Below, in pieces: positions 43,001-52,041 of a DNA stretch of 64,000 bases (position 1 is the first letter of the stretch; each line of letters begins with the position of its first letter). Source of the DNA: Acidobacteriota bacterium (GTDB lineage: Bacteria > Acidobacteriota > Terriglobia > Bryobacterales > Bryobacteraceae); assembly GCA_017304135.1 (NCBI GenBank), contig JAFLBB010000001.1:1-64000 (forward strand), read 5' to 3'. The notes beneath the pieces are model-generated. The model saw nothing but the letters and a program-made list of their open reading frames with translations, was not told where the DNA came from and ran no database searches. Both the position numbers and the translations under genes were made by a program.

Positions 43001-44004
43001 ATCGAAGATCACTCCTCGGCGGTGCCTCGCTCGCAGCAACCGGCGCTCTCGCGGTCCATGAGACCTCCCGGCACCGAGTCCCGGACCGGAGGCGTCCAAT
43101 GTCGAGAGTCGCGATTCTCCGTTGTGAGTCGTACAAGCGCGCCGCGCAAGTTGTATGGGATGGAATCCAGCTTCTCGAACCGCAAGTCGCCGGCAAGCAC
43201 GTTCTCCTCAAGCCCAATCTGGTTGAGTACTCCCCTTCGGCCTCCATCAACACCCATCCCATAGTCATCGCGGCGACGGCCGACGCCTTCTACAGTCTCG
43301 GTGCCTTGAAAGTTTTGGTCGGCGACGGTCCCGGTCATGTCCGTGACTCGGAACTGGTCTTGGAGGAGAGCGGGCTTCGCGACGCACTACGTTCTGTCGG
43401 GCGGCTGCGGTTCATTGATCTCAACTTCGACAGGGTGCGCGCCGTCCGTACTCAGACTTCACTGACCAACCTGAAAGAACTCTGCCTTCCTCAATCGGTA
43501 CTGGCGGCCGATGTAGTCGTCTCGATGCCGAAGGTCAAAACTCATCATTGGGCCGGCGTGACGCTCAGCCTCAAGAATCTCTTTGGGGTTGTCCCGGGCT
43601 CCGTCTACGGTTGGCCGAAGAACATCCTTCACTGGCAGGGGATCGACAACTCCATCGTCGAACTCGCCGCGACGGTCCCAGTTCACTACGTCATCGCGGA
43701 TGGAATCGAAGCGATGGAGGGAAACGGACCGCTGCACGGCCCAGCGCGCCATCTCGGGTGCCTCGTCTTTGCCGACGATCCTGTTGCTGCCGATTCAGCA
43801 TGCTGTTCCTTGATGGATGTTGATCCCCACTGTATCCGGCATCTTGCGAAGGCTTCATCGCTTGGTAACCTGGACCCCAGACGGTGGGAACTGCTGGGGG
43901 ATCGCATCGCAAGCCTGCGCCAGACGTTTCAGCCGCCGCCGATGATGACGTTCGCCCGCGTGGGTTCGTCTACTCCAGAAGCCCGTGGACGCTCGGCGCC
44001 TTGA
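42997..44004 (+). CDS. DUF362 protein with Tat-like signal
   Basis: 335 aa. The N-terminus MNRRSLLGGASLAATGAL has twin arginines and a hydrophobic stretch, a likely Tat signal. The body has the DUF362 signature (HVLLKPNLVEY, INTHPIVIAATADAF, VVVSMPKVKTHHWAGVTLSLKNLFG). DUF362 proteins often bind metal or iron-sulfur centres, but the family function is unknown and no CxxCxxC cluster is visible here. Its last 35 bases overlap the convergent HTH gene. Confidence 0.8.
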   Translation: MNRRSLLGGASLAATGALAVHETSRHRVPDRRRPMSRVAILRCESYKRAAQVVWDGIQLLEPQVAGKHVLLKPNLVEYSPSASINTHPIVIAATADAFYSLGALKVLVGDGPGHVRDSELVLEESGLRDALRSVGRLRFIDLNFDRVRAVRTQTSLTNLKELCLPQSVLAADVVVSMPKVKTHHWAGVTLSLKNLFGVVPGSVYGWPKNILHWQGIDNSIVELAATVPVHYVIADGIEAMEGNGPLHGPARHLGCLVFADDPVAADSACCSLMDVDPHCIRHLAKASSLGNLDPRRWELLGDRIASLRQTFQPPPMMTFARVGSSTPEARGRSAP

Positions 44005-44656
44005 CGGCGAGGCAGTGATCTGGAAACCCGTTCAGCACCAACCACTCTCGCTGCGCCGGCGGCAGCTTCTCATAGGGGATGCGGTCTGGATGATCCCTGA
44101 GGAAGGCCTCGAAGGACGACTCGGCGATCCCGCCCTTGAACCGGCGTAGGATCCCTTCCTTCAGCAGCCGCTGCACGGTCGTTCGTGATCTTCCGATGTC
44201 TTGCGCCACCTGGGCCACGGTGAGCGGCTGACGATCCACGTCTCGATCTGCGTTTCGCTCGCGCCATCGGTGCTTGCGCACTGCAGCCCTGCTCCGCCCA
44301 TTCAGGTTGAGGCCCTTCTGGATCTGCTCCATCTCGCGACTCGCCCACCGAGGCTTGCGCCGCCAAGGCCACTGCTCTCGAGGTAGCGTGCGGCGCAGGA
44401 ACTCCTTCACGGCCTCTTCCGTTCGGTCGAGTTCTGCCGCCAACTCACGCAACGGACGTCGCGTGGGAGCCTCAGTTCTCGCCCATTGAACGGCGACCTT
44501 CGCGTCCGAGGTTGTCCAGTTCCTCGCGGGTGAAGGTGAAGTGTCGGCTGACGGCGCCTGTCGCTCGCCGCCAGGCACGGTTTTAGCCGGCGTGACAGTG
44601 AACGCCAAGCCGCCGCCGTTTCGAGGGAAGTTCGATTCCGCAGGTGAGACATGCAT
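43970..44656 (-). CDS. Helix-turn-helix DNA-binding protein of mobile element
   Basis: 228 aa with two possible DNA-binding parts. About 55-92 is a charged helix pair (RRPLRELAAELDRTEEAVKEFL) like a homeodomain-type HTH; about 150-175 contains TVAQVAQDIGRSRTTVQRLLKEG, a clear HTH. The N-terminus is low-complexity. It resembles site-specific regulators of integrative elements. It lies convergent to the DUF362 gene and upstream of the excisionase region, so it might control excision, but the specific family is not certain. Confidence 0.55.
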   Translation of the reverse strand: MHVSPAESNFPRNGGGLAFTVTPAKTVPGGERQAPSADTSPSPARNWTTSDAKVAVQWARTEAPTRRPLRELAAELDRTEEAVKEFLRRTLPREQWPWRRKPRWASREMEQIQKGLNLNGRSRAAVRKHRWRERNADRDVDRQPLTVAQVAQDIGRSRTTVQRLLKEGILRRFKGGIAESSFEAFLRDHPDRIPYEKLPPAQREWLVLNGFPDHCLAVKAPSVHGLLE

Positions 44657-44733
44657 AGTCGCTCGTGACCTGCGGCGATTCTAGGGGCGGTTCGGGACAA
44701 TTCAAAAAGTCGCGACTTCTCGTTGCCCCATCA

Positions 44734-44764
44734 TTTGACCCCTCTGGGGCATGAGGGGGTCAAA
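44734..44764. repeat. Inverted repeat upstream of excisionase gene
   Basis: TTTGACCCC (44,734-44,742) and GGGGTCAAA (44,756-44,764) are perfect 9-base arms separated by 13 bases. GCCCCA (44,725-44,730) and TGGGGC (44,745-44,750) form a second, overlapping pair. The region, about 160-190 bases before the excisionase gene, could be an operator or a recombination accessory site. It has no T-tract, so a terminator is less likely. Confidence 0.5.
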
Positions 44765-44920
44765 ATTCCCCTTTGAGAATTTCACGCCCCCCTGAGGAGC
44801 ATCGTTTCGGCGGCGATTTGCGCTGCGTGGCCCCTGCTCCCGGCTGCTTCATCGACTTTTGACTTCGTCCCGGTTTCCCCTGATAACAATCTCGTCGACT
44901 CTTCGACAAGGAACGCTTGG

Positions 44921-45133
44921 ATGACGACCCCAACCTCCCCCACGGTCTCGATTCGGCTGTTCACAATCAAGGAAGCCGCCGAGGTCTTGAAGATCCCCGC
45001 CAGTTGGCTCTACGAGCGAACCAGGCGCAACGCCATACCCTGTCACCGACTCGGTAAATACCTCCGGTTCACGGAAGAAGACATTGCTCGAATCATCTCG
45101 TCACAGCCCCCGCAGTCGGACGCGGCAGACTGA
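44921..45133 (+). CDS. Excisionase-like MerR/AlpA-type HTH protein
   Basis: 70 aa. The sequence LFTIKEAAEVLKIPASWLYERTRR, then IPCHRLGKYLRFTEEDIARI, is the standard excisionase/AlpA winged-helix motif. It ends 9 bases before the integrase, with the same direction. Such proteins bend att DNA to favour excision, and some also act as activators. Confidence 0.85.
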   Translation: MTTPTSPTVSIRLFTIKEAAEVLKIPASWLYERTRRNAIPCHRLGKYLRFTEEDIARIISSQPPQSDAAD

Positions 45134-45142
45134 GGCTCCGCC

Positions 45143-46357
45143 ATGTCAAGACAGCGAGGCGCGATCGTCAGGAAGCACCAGCGGTACTTCGTCAAGTACC
45201 GGACCCCGGAAGGCAAGCAGAAGTGGGAGAGTGGGTTCGATACGAAGGCACAGGCGCAGGCCCGTCTCAACGAACTCCTCCAGGAGATCAATCAGGGCGT
45301 TTACATCGAACCGAAGACCATGACCTTTGGTGAATTCGCCGAGGAGTGGCTTGAAAGTCGAAGCAGCATCCGCGGATCAACCCTCTCGGCCTACGCCTCC
45401 ATCCTCCGTCAGCGCCTCATCCCCTTCTTCGGGAAGACGCACCTTTCTGAGATCTCGTTCGAGCAGGTGCGACGTTTCGTTGGGGAACTCAGTGCCGAGG
45501 TTTCTCCGAAGACGGTTCATAACACGCTGATCCTGCTGCGAGTCATCCTCACGGGAAAGCGCGGGGCGAGCGCAATCAAGAGAGGATTCCTCCGCAGTGA
45601 CCCCACCAAAGGCGTGGAGCTTCCTTCCCGGCTGCATCGGAAGATCCGGCCACTTTCGGTTGAGACCGTCTGGAAGCTGATTGACGCCGCAGAAGAGTTG
45701 GGTGAACTGCGACGATCGCTGGTGTTTCTTGATGCCTACACCGGGCTTCGGCGGAACGAGATTCTGGCACTTCATTTCAGTGACATAGATTGGCGGAGCC
45801 ACGAACTCCTCGTGCAGCGTGCGATCTCAAAACGGGTCTCGGACGACGCGGCCCGCAAGTGGATCTGGGTTCTCGGACCTCCGAAGTCCGCGAAGTCGAT
45901 TCGAAGGGTGGCCTTGCCTGAGGACGTGAGTGATTTGCTCGCAAGGCTTCGCCGGAAGGCTCAAGACAAGGAGGGCCTCATCTTCCGCCGCAACGACGGG
46001 TCCATGATCGATCCCGACTACTTTGATGAATGGCTCTTCGCGCCAGTCGTGAAGAGGGCGGAGCTCTCTGGCATCCGCTTCCACGATCTGAGGCATTTCT
46101 TCGCTTCGATGCTGATCGCACAGGGAGAGAGCCCGAAGTACGTCTGCGACCAACTGGGCCACGCCACCATCCAGATCACCTTCGACACCTACGGACACCT
46201 GTTCCCACAGTCACGGAAGGAAGCCGCAGCCAAGCTGCAGGACGCGATGCGCCAGGGCAAAGATAAAGCGAATGGTAGAAGTTTGGTAGAAGGTTCTAAC
46301 AAAACCGGGGCAAAACGTTTCAGGAGCAGGAAGCCGGAAAGTGGCGGAAACGATTGA
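45143..46357 (+). CDS. int: Tyrosine recombinase/integrase
   Basis: 404 aa. An N-terminal AP2-like arm-binding segment (RTPEGKQKWESGFDTKAQAQARL) and SAM-like core-binding domain are followed by the catalytic domain with the tyrosine recombinase set: R in YTGLRRNEILAL, H-x-x-R in HDLRHFFASML, H in LGHATIQITFDTY, and the nucleophile Tyr in TYGHLF. It ends 28 bases from the 3' end of a tRNA gene, so the tRNA 3' part is the probable attachment site. Confidence 0.93.
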   Translation: MSRQRGAIVRKHQRYFVKYRTPEGKQKWESGFDTKAQAQARLNELLQEINQGVYIEPKTMTFGEFAEEWLESRSSIRGSTLSAYASILRQRLIPFFGKTHLSEISFEQVRRFVGELSAEVSPKTVHNTLILLRVILTGKRGASAIKRGFLRSDPTKGVELPSRLHRKIRPLSVETVWKLIDAAEELGELRRSLVFLDAYTGLRRNEILALHFSDIDWRSHELLVQRAISKRVSDDAARKWIWVLGPPKSAKSIRRVALPEDVSDLLARLRRKAQDKEGLIFRRNDGSMIDPDYFDEWLFAPVVKRAELSGIRFHDLRHFFASMLIAQGESPKYVCDQLGHATIQITFDTYGHLFPQSRKEAAAKLQDAMRQGKDKANGRSLVEGSNKTGAKRFRSRKPESGGND

Positions 46358-46385
46358 GGGAGAGGCGCTTACGGGCGGAGGAGGT

Positions 46386-46462
<77 letters not shown>

Positions 46463-46529
46463 ACAGTATGGTAGCAATCCGGTTCTGCCCGGGTCAACTC
46501 TTGCGCCCGATTCTGCGCACGATTCGGCC

Positions 46530-48641
46530 TCAGGCGCTATGCGGGAGCAGCTTCCCTGGCGCGGATTCGCCATCGGCCGGCGTGGGGATGGGGATCTCGA
46601 CGATGAAGCGGGCCCCGGTGGGCTGGTTCTCGATGACGCGGATCTGGGCGCCGTGGTCGGAGAGGATGTGGTGGACGATGGCCAGGCCGAGGCCGGTGCC
46701 GCGGTTCTTGGTGGAAAAGTAGGGCAGGAAGAGGCGTTCACGATCGTCGGCGGAGATGCCGTGGCCGGTGTCGGCGACCACGAGCTCGACGGTGTCGGAG
46801 CCGGCAAGGCGCGTGCAGACGGTCAGGCGGCAGAGCTCGCCCTCTCGCATGGCTTCGGCGGCGTTGTCGATCAGGTTCACGATGACGCGCTTGAACTGTT
46901 CGCGGTCGATCATGAGCTTGGGCAGGCCCTCGGCCAGGTCGCGCACCATTTCGACGCCTCCCAGCCGCCCGGAGAAGACCTGCAGCGCGCCTTCCACCAC
47001 TTCGTTCAGATCGGAGGGCGCGGGTTGCGCGGCGGGGAAGCGGGCGAACTGGCTGAACTCGTCCACCAGCGTCTTCACCGACTGCACCTCGCCGGAAATC
47101 GTGAGCGAGCACTCATGCAGGATACGCAGGAACTCCGGTGTGAGGCGCTCGGGGTTGGAGCCGGCGCGGTCGAGTTGGCGGGCGATGCGTTCGGCGCTGA
47201 GGGCGATGGGGGTGAGCGGGTTCTTGATCTCGTGGGCGATGCGGCGGGCCACCTCGTGCCAGGCTGCGGCTTTCTGCGCGCGGAGCAGTTCGCTGCTGTC
47301 CTCGACGACGATGATGAAGCCGGGGGCCTGGCGGGAGTCGATGGAGGCCACGGTGATGCCAAGGTGGAGGGGCGGTTTGCCGGGCTGTTCGAGATCCATC
47401 TGGGCCGAGGTCTGGCCGGTGCGCCAGGCGCGGTTGAGCAGGTAGTGGACCTCGCGGGCTTCCTGGGGCGGGAAGAGGTCTTCGAGCACGTTGGCGCCGG
47501 CGGCGCGGGCGCTGCCGAAGATGGCGCCAAGCGCGGAGTTGATGCGGCGGATGCGGCGTTCGGCGGTGAGTGAGATGACGCCGGTGGGGATGCTTTCGAG
47601 GATTGCTTCGGTGAACTGGCGCCGCCGCTCGATCTCGGCCTTGTTGGTTTCCAGCTCCTGCGCCATCTCGTTGAAGCCGCGGATGAGTGTGCCCAGTTCG
47701 TCCTGGCCCTGGGCGGCGATGCGGTAGCCGAGGTTGCCTTTGCGCAGCTCGCCGGCGGCTGTGAGCAGGGCTTGGATGGGGCCGATGAGCTGCTTGGAGA
47801 GGAACAGCGCGATCCAGGTGGCCACGAAGAGGATGAACAGGCTGATCAGGACGAGCAGCAGGATGTAGCTCCAGCGGATCTCCTTGCGCGCGGTGAGCAG
47901 CTTGTCGAACTCACGGTTTTCGCGCTCGATGACGCTCTGCGTGTAGGCCAGGTCAAGGGGCGTGCGGGCGCGGACCACGACGTCGGCCGGGCCGCCGCCG
48001 CTGAGTCCGGCCGTTGCCGTGTGGAGGCGCTCGCCCTGGGCCCGCTTGACGGGGGCCATGCAGATGGGCAGCCGCGTTTCGCCATCCACGCGCAGGAAGG
48101 CCTCCTCGATGCCGTTGATCTCGCAGAAGGTGGTGCTGAACAGCGACGGTTTGCGCGCCATGCGGCGGTATTCGTGCATCTCCGGCAGACCGGCCAGCCA
48201 GCGCGCCTGGGCGTCGGCGCGGCGCTGCGTTTCGCTGTCGAAGGAGTTGGAGACCTCGACGAGGTTGCTGAGGATGGTCGTGGTGGGGCGGCTGAACCAC
48301 TTGTCGAGGTTGCGGTTCAGCACGTAGATGGAAAAGACGACGAGGAAGAAGACCGGCATGATGCTCAGCGCCAGCGCCCCGACGACAAGCTTGGAGCGGA
48401 TGCGCGAGCCTTCGTACCCGGCGCGGCGTTCGACGTAGAGCTTCACGCCCGTGCGCACCAGCATGAAGCTGAGCGTCACCATGAGGATGAAGATGAGGGT
48501 GGAAACCGACCAGAGGAGGTAGGTCTGCTCGGTGGTGGACGGCCCGTAGGCGCCGAAGTCGAAGGAGCCCTGCCACACGACGAGCGTCACCAGAATGGCG
48601 AGGAAGAAGACGGCGGTGCCGTAAAGGAAGCGCTTCTTCAT
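46530..48641 (-). CDS. NtrY-like sensor histidine kinase
   Basis: 703 aa. Membrane helices near 5-25, 40-62 and 88-110, a periplasmic or sensing loop, then another helix at about 270-290 precede HAMP. A PAS-like region (AILESIPTGVISL) follows, then HisKA with H in RIAHEIKNPLTPIAL and an HATPase domain with N-box LIDNAAEAM, DTGHGIS and FSTKNRGTGLGLAIV. This is the NtrY type of nitrogen-related kinase. The usual partner regulator NtrX is not next to it; the tRNA and island follow downstream. Confidence 0.88.
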   Translation of the reverse strand: MKKRFLYGTAVFFLAILVTLVVWQGSFDFGAYGPSTTEQTYLLWSVSTLIFILMVTLSFMLVRTGVKLYVERRAGYEGSRIRSKLVVGALALSIMPVFFLVVFSIYVLNRNLDKWFSRPTTTILSNLVEVSNSFDSETQRRADAQARWLAGLPEMHEYRRMARKPSLFSTTFCEINGIEEAFLRVDGETRLPICMAPVKRAQGERLHTATAGLSGGGPADVVVRARTPLDLAYTQSVIERENREFDKLLTARKEIRWSYILLLVLISLFILFVATWIALFLSKQLIGPIQALLTAAGELRKGNLGYRIAAQGQDELGTLIRGFNEMAQELETNKAEIERRRQFTEAILESIPTGVISLTAERRIRRINSALGAIFGSARAAGANVLEDLFPPQEAREVHYLLNRAWRTGQTSAQMDLEQPGKPPLHLGITVASIDSRQAPGFIIVVEDSSELLRAQKAAAWHEVARRIAHEIKNPLTPIALSAERIARQLDRAGSNPERLTPEFLRILHECSLTISGEVQSVKTLVDEFSQFARFPAAQPAPSDLNEVVEGALQVFSGRLGGVEMVRDLAEGLPKLMIDREQFKRVIVNLIDNAAEAMREGELCRLTVCTRLAGSDTVELVVADTGHGISADDRERLFLPYFSTKNRGTGLGLAIVHHILSDHGAQIRVIENQPTGARFIVEIPIPTPADGESAPGKLLPHSA

Positions 48642-48665
48642 GGCGGCGAAGGCCCGGTGACTTGA

Positions 48666-48959
48666 TTATAGGGGGTGGCGGAGACGGCGAATCAGACCAC
48701 GGAGCAAGGTGATTACCGCCGCGATTCCGTATGGCACCGCGAAGTCGGCCACCAAGGGCCCCCACCACCAGGGGCGGATTCCATCCATTGGCAGCAGCAG
48801 AACTCCCAATGTGCCGGCGACTCCGCCCGCAATGAGCACAAGCGAGGCTCGTTCGTCATGGACATACCAGCGGAAGACGCAGGTGAGGTTGCCAAGGACC
48901 GACAAGGCGAAGATCAACAGAAGGGCGGACCCGCCTATCCAACGGACATACTCAAGCAC
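48666..48959 (-). CDS. Small integral membrane protein
   Basis: 97 aa with three hydrophobic segments (SALLLIFALSVLGNLTCVF, LVLIAGGVAGTLGVLLLPM and FAVPYGIAAVITLLRGL) and a basic C-terminus. No family is recognised. It is transcribed in the same direction as the kinase gene, 24 bases upstream of it, and could form an operon. Confidence 0.55.
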   Translation of the reverse strand: MLEYVRWIGGSALLLIFALSVLGNLTCVFRWYVHDERASLVLIAGGVAGTLGVLLLPMDGIRPWWWGPLVADFAVPYGIAAVITLLRGLIRRLRHPL

Positions 48960-49004
48960 CCATGGGAGACGCGTCCGCGTTGAGAAAAGACGAAGCAGCG
49001 GCCT

Positions 49005-49244
49005 TTACATGGTGTCGAACGCTCTTCGATACTCACGATCGCCGATGCCCGCACGCCTCAATTGCTTTTGCAGAAGCGCACGCGAAAGCTGCTTGTGATT
49101 AGGGATGGAGAGGTTCACGTTCGGCACGATGGGATTCATGAGCACGATGTGCTCGCCCTCCCGGCGGATGGACTACCCGAAGCGGGCGCTCAGGACGGAG
49201 GCGTGGCGTTTGCCGCTGGCGATGGGAAGATCGGATTGGCCCAT
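49005..49244 (-). pseudogene. hicA: hicA-like toxin gene with in-frame amber codon
   Basis: From ATG 49244 the frame reads SGKRHASVLSARFG, then TAG at 49,175-49,173, then SIRREGEHIVLMNP and VNLSIPNHKQLSRALLQKQL to the stop at 49,005. Without the TAG the product is a complete HicA of about 79 aa. In the family the interrupted position is usually aromatic, so a single TGG-to-TAG change is the likely cause. The intact antitoxin hicB lies 8 bases upstream. Confidence 0.8.
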
Positions 49245-49252
49245 GGCAAGGG

Positions 49253-49546
49253 CTACCCGCGGCTATCCACGAGATGGGGGATGACGAGGGAGACCCTGTG
49301 TCGAGCACCTTCCACCAGTCCGGCTTCGCGCCCCGCGCCGGCGCTCTTGATCGCATCCTCGAGCATCACCGAGATGCACGCCTCAATGGCGCCCATCACG
49401 TTGGCCTTTGCCTCGGCCTCGGTGCGGCCCTGCGACATGCAGCCTGGTAACTCCAGGCACTCGGCGATTGCGAACCCATCCTCCGCGTCCAGGCTGAAGA
49501 CAAGGGTCAGGTCGAGCTTTTCGCCGGGAGCCAGCGGGTGTTCCAT
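49253..49546 (-). CDS. hicB: HicB-like antitoxin
   Basis: 97 aa with the HicB partial RNase H-like fold: LTLVFSLDAEDGFAIAECLELPGCMSQGRTEAEAKANVMGAIEACISVML, quoted here as its core in pieces LPGCMSQGRTEAEA and AIEACISVML. The family normally neutralises HicA, an mRNA-cleaving toxin. The gene is intact although the toxin next to it is broken, so it may be a remnant or still act as a repressor. Confidence 0.8.
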   Translation of the reverse strand: MEHPLAPGEKLDLTLVFSLDAEDGFAIAECLELPGCMSQGRTEAEAKANVMGAIEACISVMLEDAIKSAGAGREAGLVEGARHRVSLVIPHLVDSRG

Positions 49547-49620
49547 ATCGCCCCTTTCATTTTGTCATGGAGTTAGCGTCACGGCGTTGGCGTCGTGAAG
49601 TGGACCGGCCCACACGCGAC

Positions 49621-49646
49621 AAGGCCTCCCGTTGCCGGGAGGCCTT
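49621..49646. terminator. Strong hairpin between hicB and PilZ gene
   Basis: AAGGCCTCCCG and CGGGAGGCCTT form a perfect 11-bp stem around a TTGC loop. It lies in the 153-base gap between the PilZ gene end and the hicB start, on the minus strand. It is a likely terminator for the PilZ gene, although only a short U-run follows. Confidence 0.6.
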
Positions 49647-49699
49647 GTTGCAGCAAGTCACTCAGGTTGGAGAATGGGCCTCTGGAGAGGCCAAAGCCC

Positions 49700-50092
49700 T
49701 CAGTTGGGGCTGTTGGACAGAGGCTTCTGTCCCTGCGTACGGAACTCGTAGTGGTTGATCTCAATGGCCGCGCGGCCGGATTCGAAGCGTACGATGCGCC
49801 CGCGTGCCACCAGCTTCAACGGACAGGCGTCGTTGAGTTGCGCGGGCCAGCTGACAGCCAGCTCGATGGTGCGGCCGGGCAGCAGGACGTGCTCGGTCGT
49901 GAAAAGGATGCCGGAACTGGAGATGTTCAGCGTACGTCCGCCGCCCTGCTCCTGGTTCCCCTTCTTGTTGAGGACGCGGTAGCGAACCTCCCGCTCAATT
50001 GGAAACCGGCTTGATACCCGCCGGTCGCTCGATGTGGTCGTGAACTGCAAGAGAGCCTCCCGTATGCTTCCTAGAAAGTGGCGTCTAGGCAA
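49700..50092 (-). CDS. PilZ-domain protein
   Basis: 130 aa. The PilZ cyclic-di-GMP binding pattern is visible: RRVSSRFPIEREV (RxxxR) and NISSSGILFTTEHVLLPG ((D/N)xSxxG), followed by VARGRIVRFESGRAAIEI. Such proteins couple cyclic-di-GMP to motility or exopolysaccharide. It stands alone, so the partner is not evident. Confidence 0.82.
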   Translation of the reverse strand: MPRRHFLGSIREALLQFTTTSSDRRVSSRFPIEREVRYRVLNKKGNQEQGGGRTLNISSSGILFTTEHVLLPGRTIELAVSWPAQLNDACPLKLVARGRIVRFESGRAAIEINHYEFRTQGQKPLSNSPN

Positions 50093-50267
50093 ACCAGGTC
50101 AGGATCGCTTGGTGCGTTGTGCGATCTCCGCCTGACATTGCCATTTTGCGGCCACGGCATCGAACGGACAATGGTAAGAAGAGTGGATTTCGCGGTGGTA
50201 CCAAGTTCCCCCTCTGTCGGGACGAAAGTACCGCTACGAGTACCATCGCCACGGTAAGATACCTGAT

Positions 50268-50702
50268 ATGCGCAACGCTATCCTTGCCACCCTGCTCCTG
50301 GCCGCCTGCTCGGCCAATCCGCTGCTTGCGGAGAAGAAAGCCATTCAACCCAAAGAGTTTGCCAAGGGCGGGCCGTTCTCGCCGGGCATCCTCTCTGACG
50401 GCACGCTGTACGTGGCCGGTCAGGTGGGGCGCGACCTGAAGACGGGCCAGTATCCGGCCACCTTCGAAGACGAAGTGAAGGTCTGCCTGGAGAACATTGG
50501 GATCATCCTGAAAGAGGCCGGAATGGGCTTTGAGCACGCCGTCACGGTGCAGGTCTATCTCACTGATATGGAACTGTTTCCGCGTATGAACTCGGTGTAC
50601 GTGAAGTTCTTCCCCGAGCCGCGTCCGGCGCGCGCCACGGTGGGTGTGGCCAAACTCGTGGGTACGGCCAAGATTGAGATCTCGGTCACGGCGCGGAAAT
50701 AG
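50268..50702 (+). CDS. RidA family protein with signal peptide
   Basis: 144 aa. The N-terminus has a signal peptide (ILATLLLAACSANPLLA), possibly with a lipobox cysteine. The mature part has the RidA/YjgF pattern: PFSPGILSDGTLYVAGQVG, then VTVQVYLTDMELFPRMNSVY and the ending PRPARATVGVAKL. RidA proteins deaminate reactive enamines/imines, though a secreted form may have another role. Its end overlaps the convergent RarA gene by 17 bases. Confidence 0.85.
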   Translation: MRNAILATLLLAACSANPLLAEKKAIQPKEFAKGGPFSPGILSDGTLYVAGQVGRDLKTGQYPATFEDEVKVCLENIGIILKEAGMGFEHAVTVQVYLTDMELFPRMNSVYVKFFPEPRPARATVGVAKLVGTAKIEISVTARK

Positions 50703-52041
50703 GGCCTTCGCCTGAGGATTCTTCCTCAACCTTAGAGCGTTTGGCGCGCAACTGCTCCAAACGCTCCGCGATCCTGATTTCGAGGCCTCTTTGTACCGGG
50801 TTGTAGAAGCGCCTCCCCTCCAGTGAGGGGGGGAGGCACTCCATGCTCACGAGGGCATCGGCAAACTGATGGGCGTGTTGGTAGCCTTCGCCGTAGCCCC
50901 ACTGTTTCATGGCGCGGGTGGATGCGTTGCGCAGGTGCATGGGGACGGGCTCGGCCGCGGTGGAGCGGACGGCCTCGCGGGCTTCGCTGAGGGCGCGGTA
51001 GGCGGCGTCGGATTTGGGGGCCACGGCGAGGTAGATGGCCAACTGGGCGAGCGCCAGGTCGCCTTCGGGTTCGCCGAGGAAGTGGAAACACTCTTTGGCG
51101 GCCATGGCCTGTTCGAGGGCGCGGGGGTCGGCCAGGCCGATGTCTTCGATGGCCATGCGGATGAGGCGGCGGGCGATGTAGAGGCGGTCCTCGCCGGCTT
51201 CGAGCATGCGCGAGAGCCAGTAGAGGGCGGCGTCGGGGTCGGAGCTGCGGATGGATTTGTGCAACGCCGAGATGATGTTGAAGTGCTCTTCGCCCCCTTT
51301 GTCGTAGAGCAGGACCTTGCGCTGCAGCGCATCTTCAACGGTTTGGCGCGTAACGGTGCCGGTGGGCGCGCCGGCGGCGACGATTTCCAGCAGGTTGAGC
51401 GAGCTGCGGGCGTCGCCGTTGGAATGGGCGGCGATGAGCTCGAGGAGGTCGTCGGGGATGGTGAGTTCGAGGTCGCCGAGGCCGCGGTCGCGGTCAGTGA
51501 GGGCGCGGCGGAGGAGAAGGACGGTTTGTTCGACGCTGAGGGCGCGAAGGGCATAGACACGCGTGCGAGAAAGCAGCGCGGAGATGATCTCGAAGCTGGG
51601 GTTCTCGGTGGTGGCTCCAATCAGGATGACGTCGCCACGTTCGACGAAGGGAAGAAAAGCGTCCTGCTGGGCTTTGTTGAAGCGGTGGATCTCGTCGACG
51701 AAGATGAGGGTGCGGCGGCCGAGGCGGCGGGCGCGTTCGGCCTCTTCCATGACGGCGCGCACCTCTTTGATGCCGCTCATGACGGCGGAGAAGGGGACAA
51801 AGTCGGCGTCGGACTGGCGAGCGAGGATGCGGGCAAGGGTGGTTTTGCCGACGCCGGGCGGGCCCCAGAGGATGAGCGAGGTCAGCTCGCCGCGCTCGAG
51901 CTGGCGGCGCAGCGGTTTGCCTTCGCCGAGGATGTGCTCCTGGCCGAGGTAGTCGGCGAGCGTTTCCGGGCGCATGCGCTCAGCGAGCGGGCGTGCGGGG
52001 CCTGGTTCGTCGCGAGGCGGGGTGGTGTCAAACAGACTCAC
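50686..52041 (-). CDS. rarA: Replication-associated recombination ATPase RarA/MgsA
   Basis: 451 aa from GTG 52041, chosen because the longer frame overlaps the methyltransferase gene and the product then begins SLFDTT like its homologues. Walker A is [15 protein letters not shown] and Walker [18 protein letters not shown], followed by the RarA signatures [11 protein letters not shown] and [12 protein letters not shown]. The C-terminal half has the oligomerisation region. It acts at stalled replication forks. It overlaps the TrmH-like gene by 14 bases. Confidence 0.93.
   Translation of the reverse strand: MSLFDTTPPRDEPGPARPLAERMRPETLADYLGQEHILGEGKPLRRQLERGELTSLILWGPPGVGKTTLARILARQSDADFVPFSAVMSGIKEVRAVMEEAERARRLGRRTLIFVDEIHRFNKAQQDAFLPFVERGDVILIGATTENPSFEIISALLSRTRVYALRALSVEQTVLLLRRALTDRDRGLGDLELTIPDDLLELIAAHSNGDARSSLNLLEIVAAGAPTGTVTRQTVEDALQRKVLLYDKGGEEHFNIISALHKSIRSSDPDAALYWLSRMLEAGEDRLYIARRLIRMAIEDIGLADPRALEQAMAAKECFHFLGEPEGDLALAQLAIYLAVAPKSDAAYRALSEAREAVRSTAAEPVPMHLRNASTRAMKQWGYGEGYQHAHQFADALVSMECLPPSLEGRRFYNPVQRGLEIRIAERLEQLRAKRSKVEEESSGEGPISAP

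Larger units (their letters stand above)
1..46385. mobile_element. Integrative island anchored at tRNA-fMet (right end; left end not seen)
   Basis: An excisionase-like gene and a tyrosine integrase end about 30 bases from the 3' end of an initiator tRNA gene, the usual geometry of tRNA-targeting genomic islands. The element would extend leftward from the tRNA. It carries T4SS genes, two CBASS loci, a helicase/methyltransferase cassette and a ubiquitin-like operon, against ordinary metabolic and regulatory genes on the other side. I did not find a second copy of the tRNA 3' end in the window, so the left boundary is unknown and start 1 is only the window edge. No relaxase or coupling protein is visible, so self-transfer is unproven. 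Confidence 0.65.
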
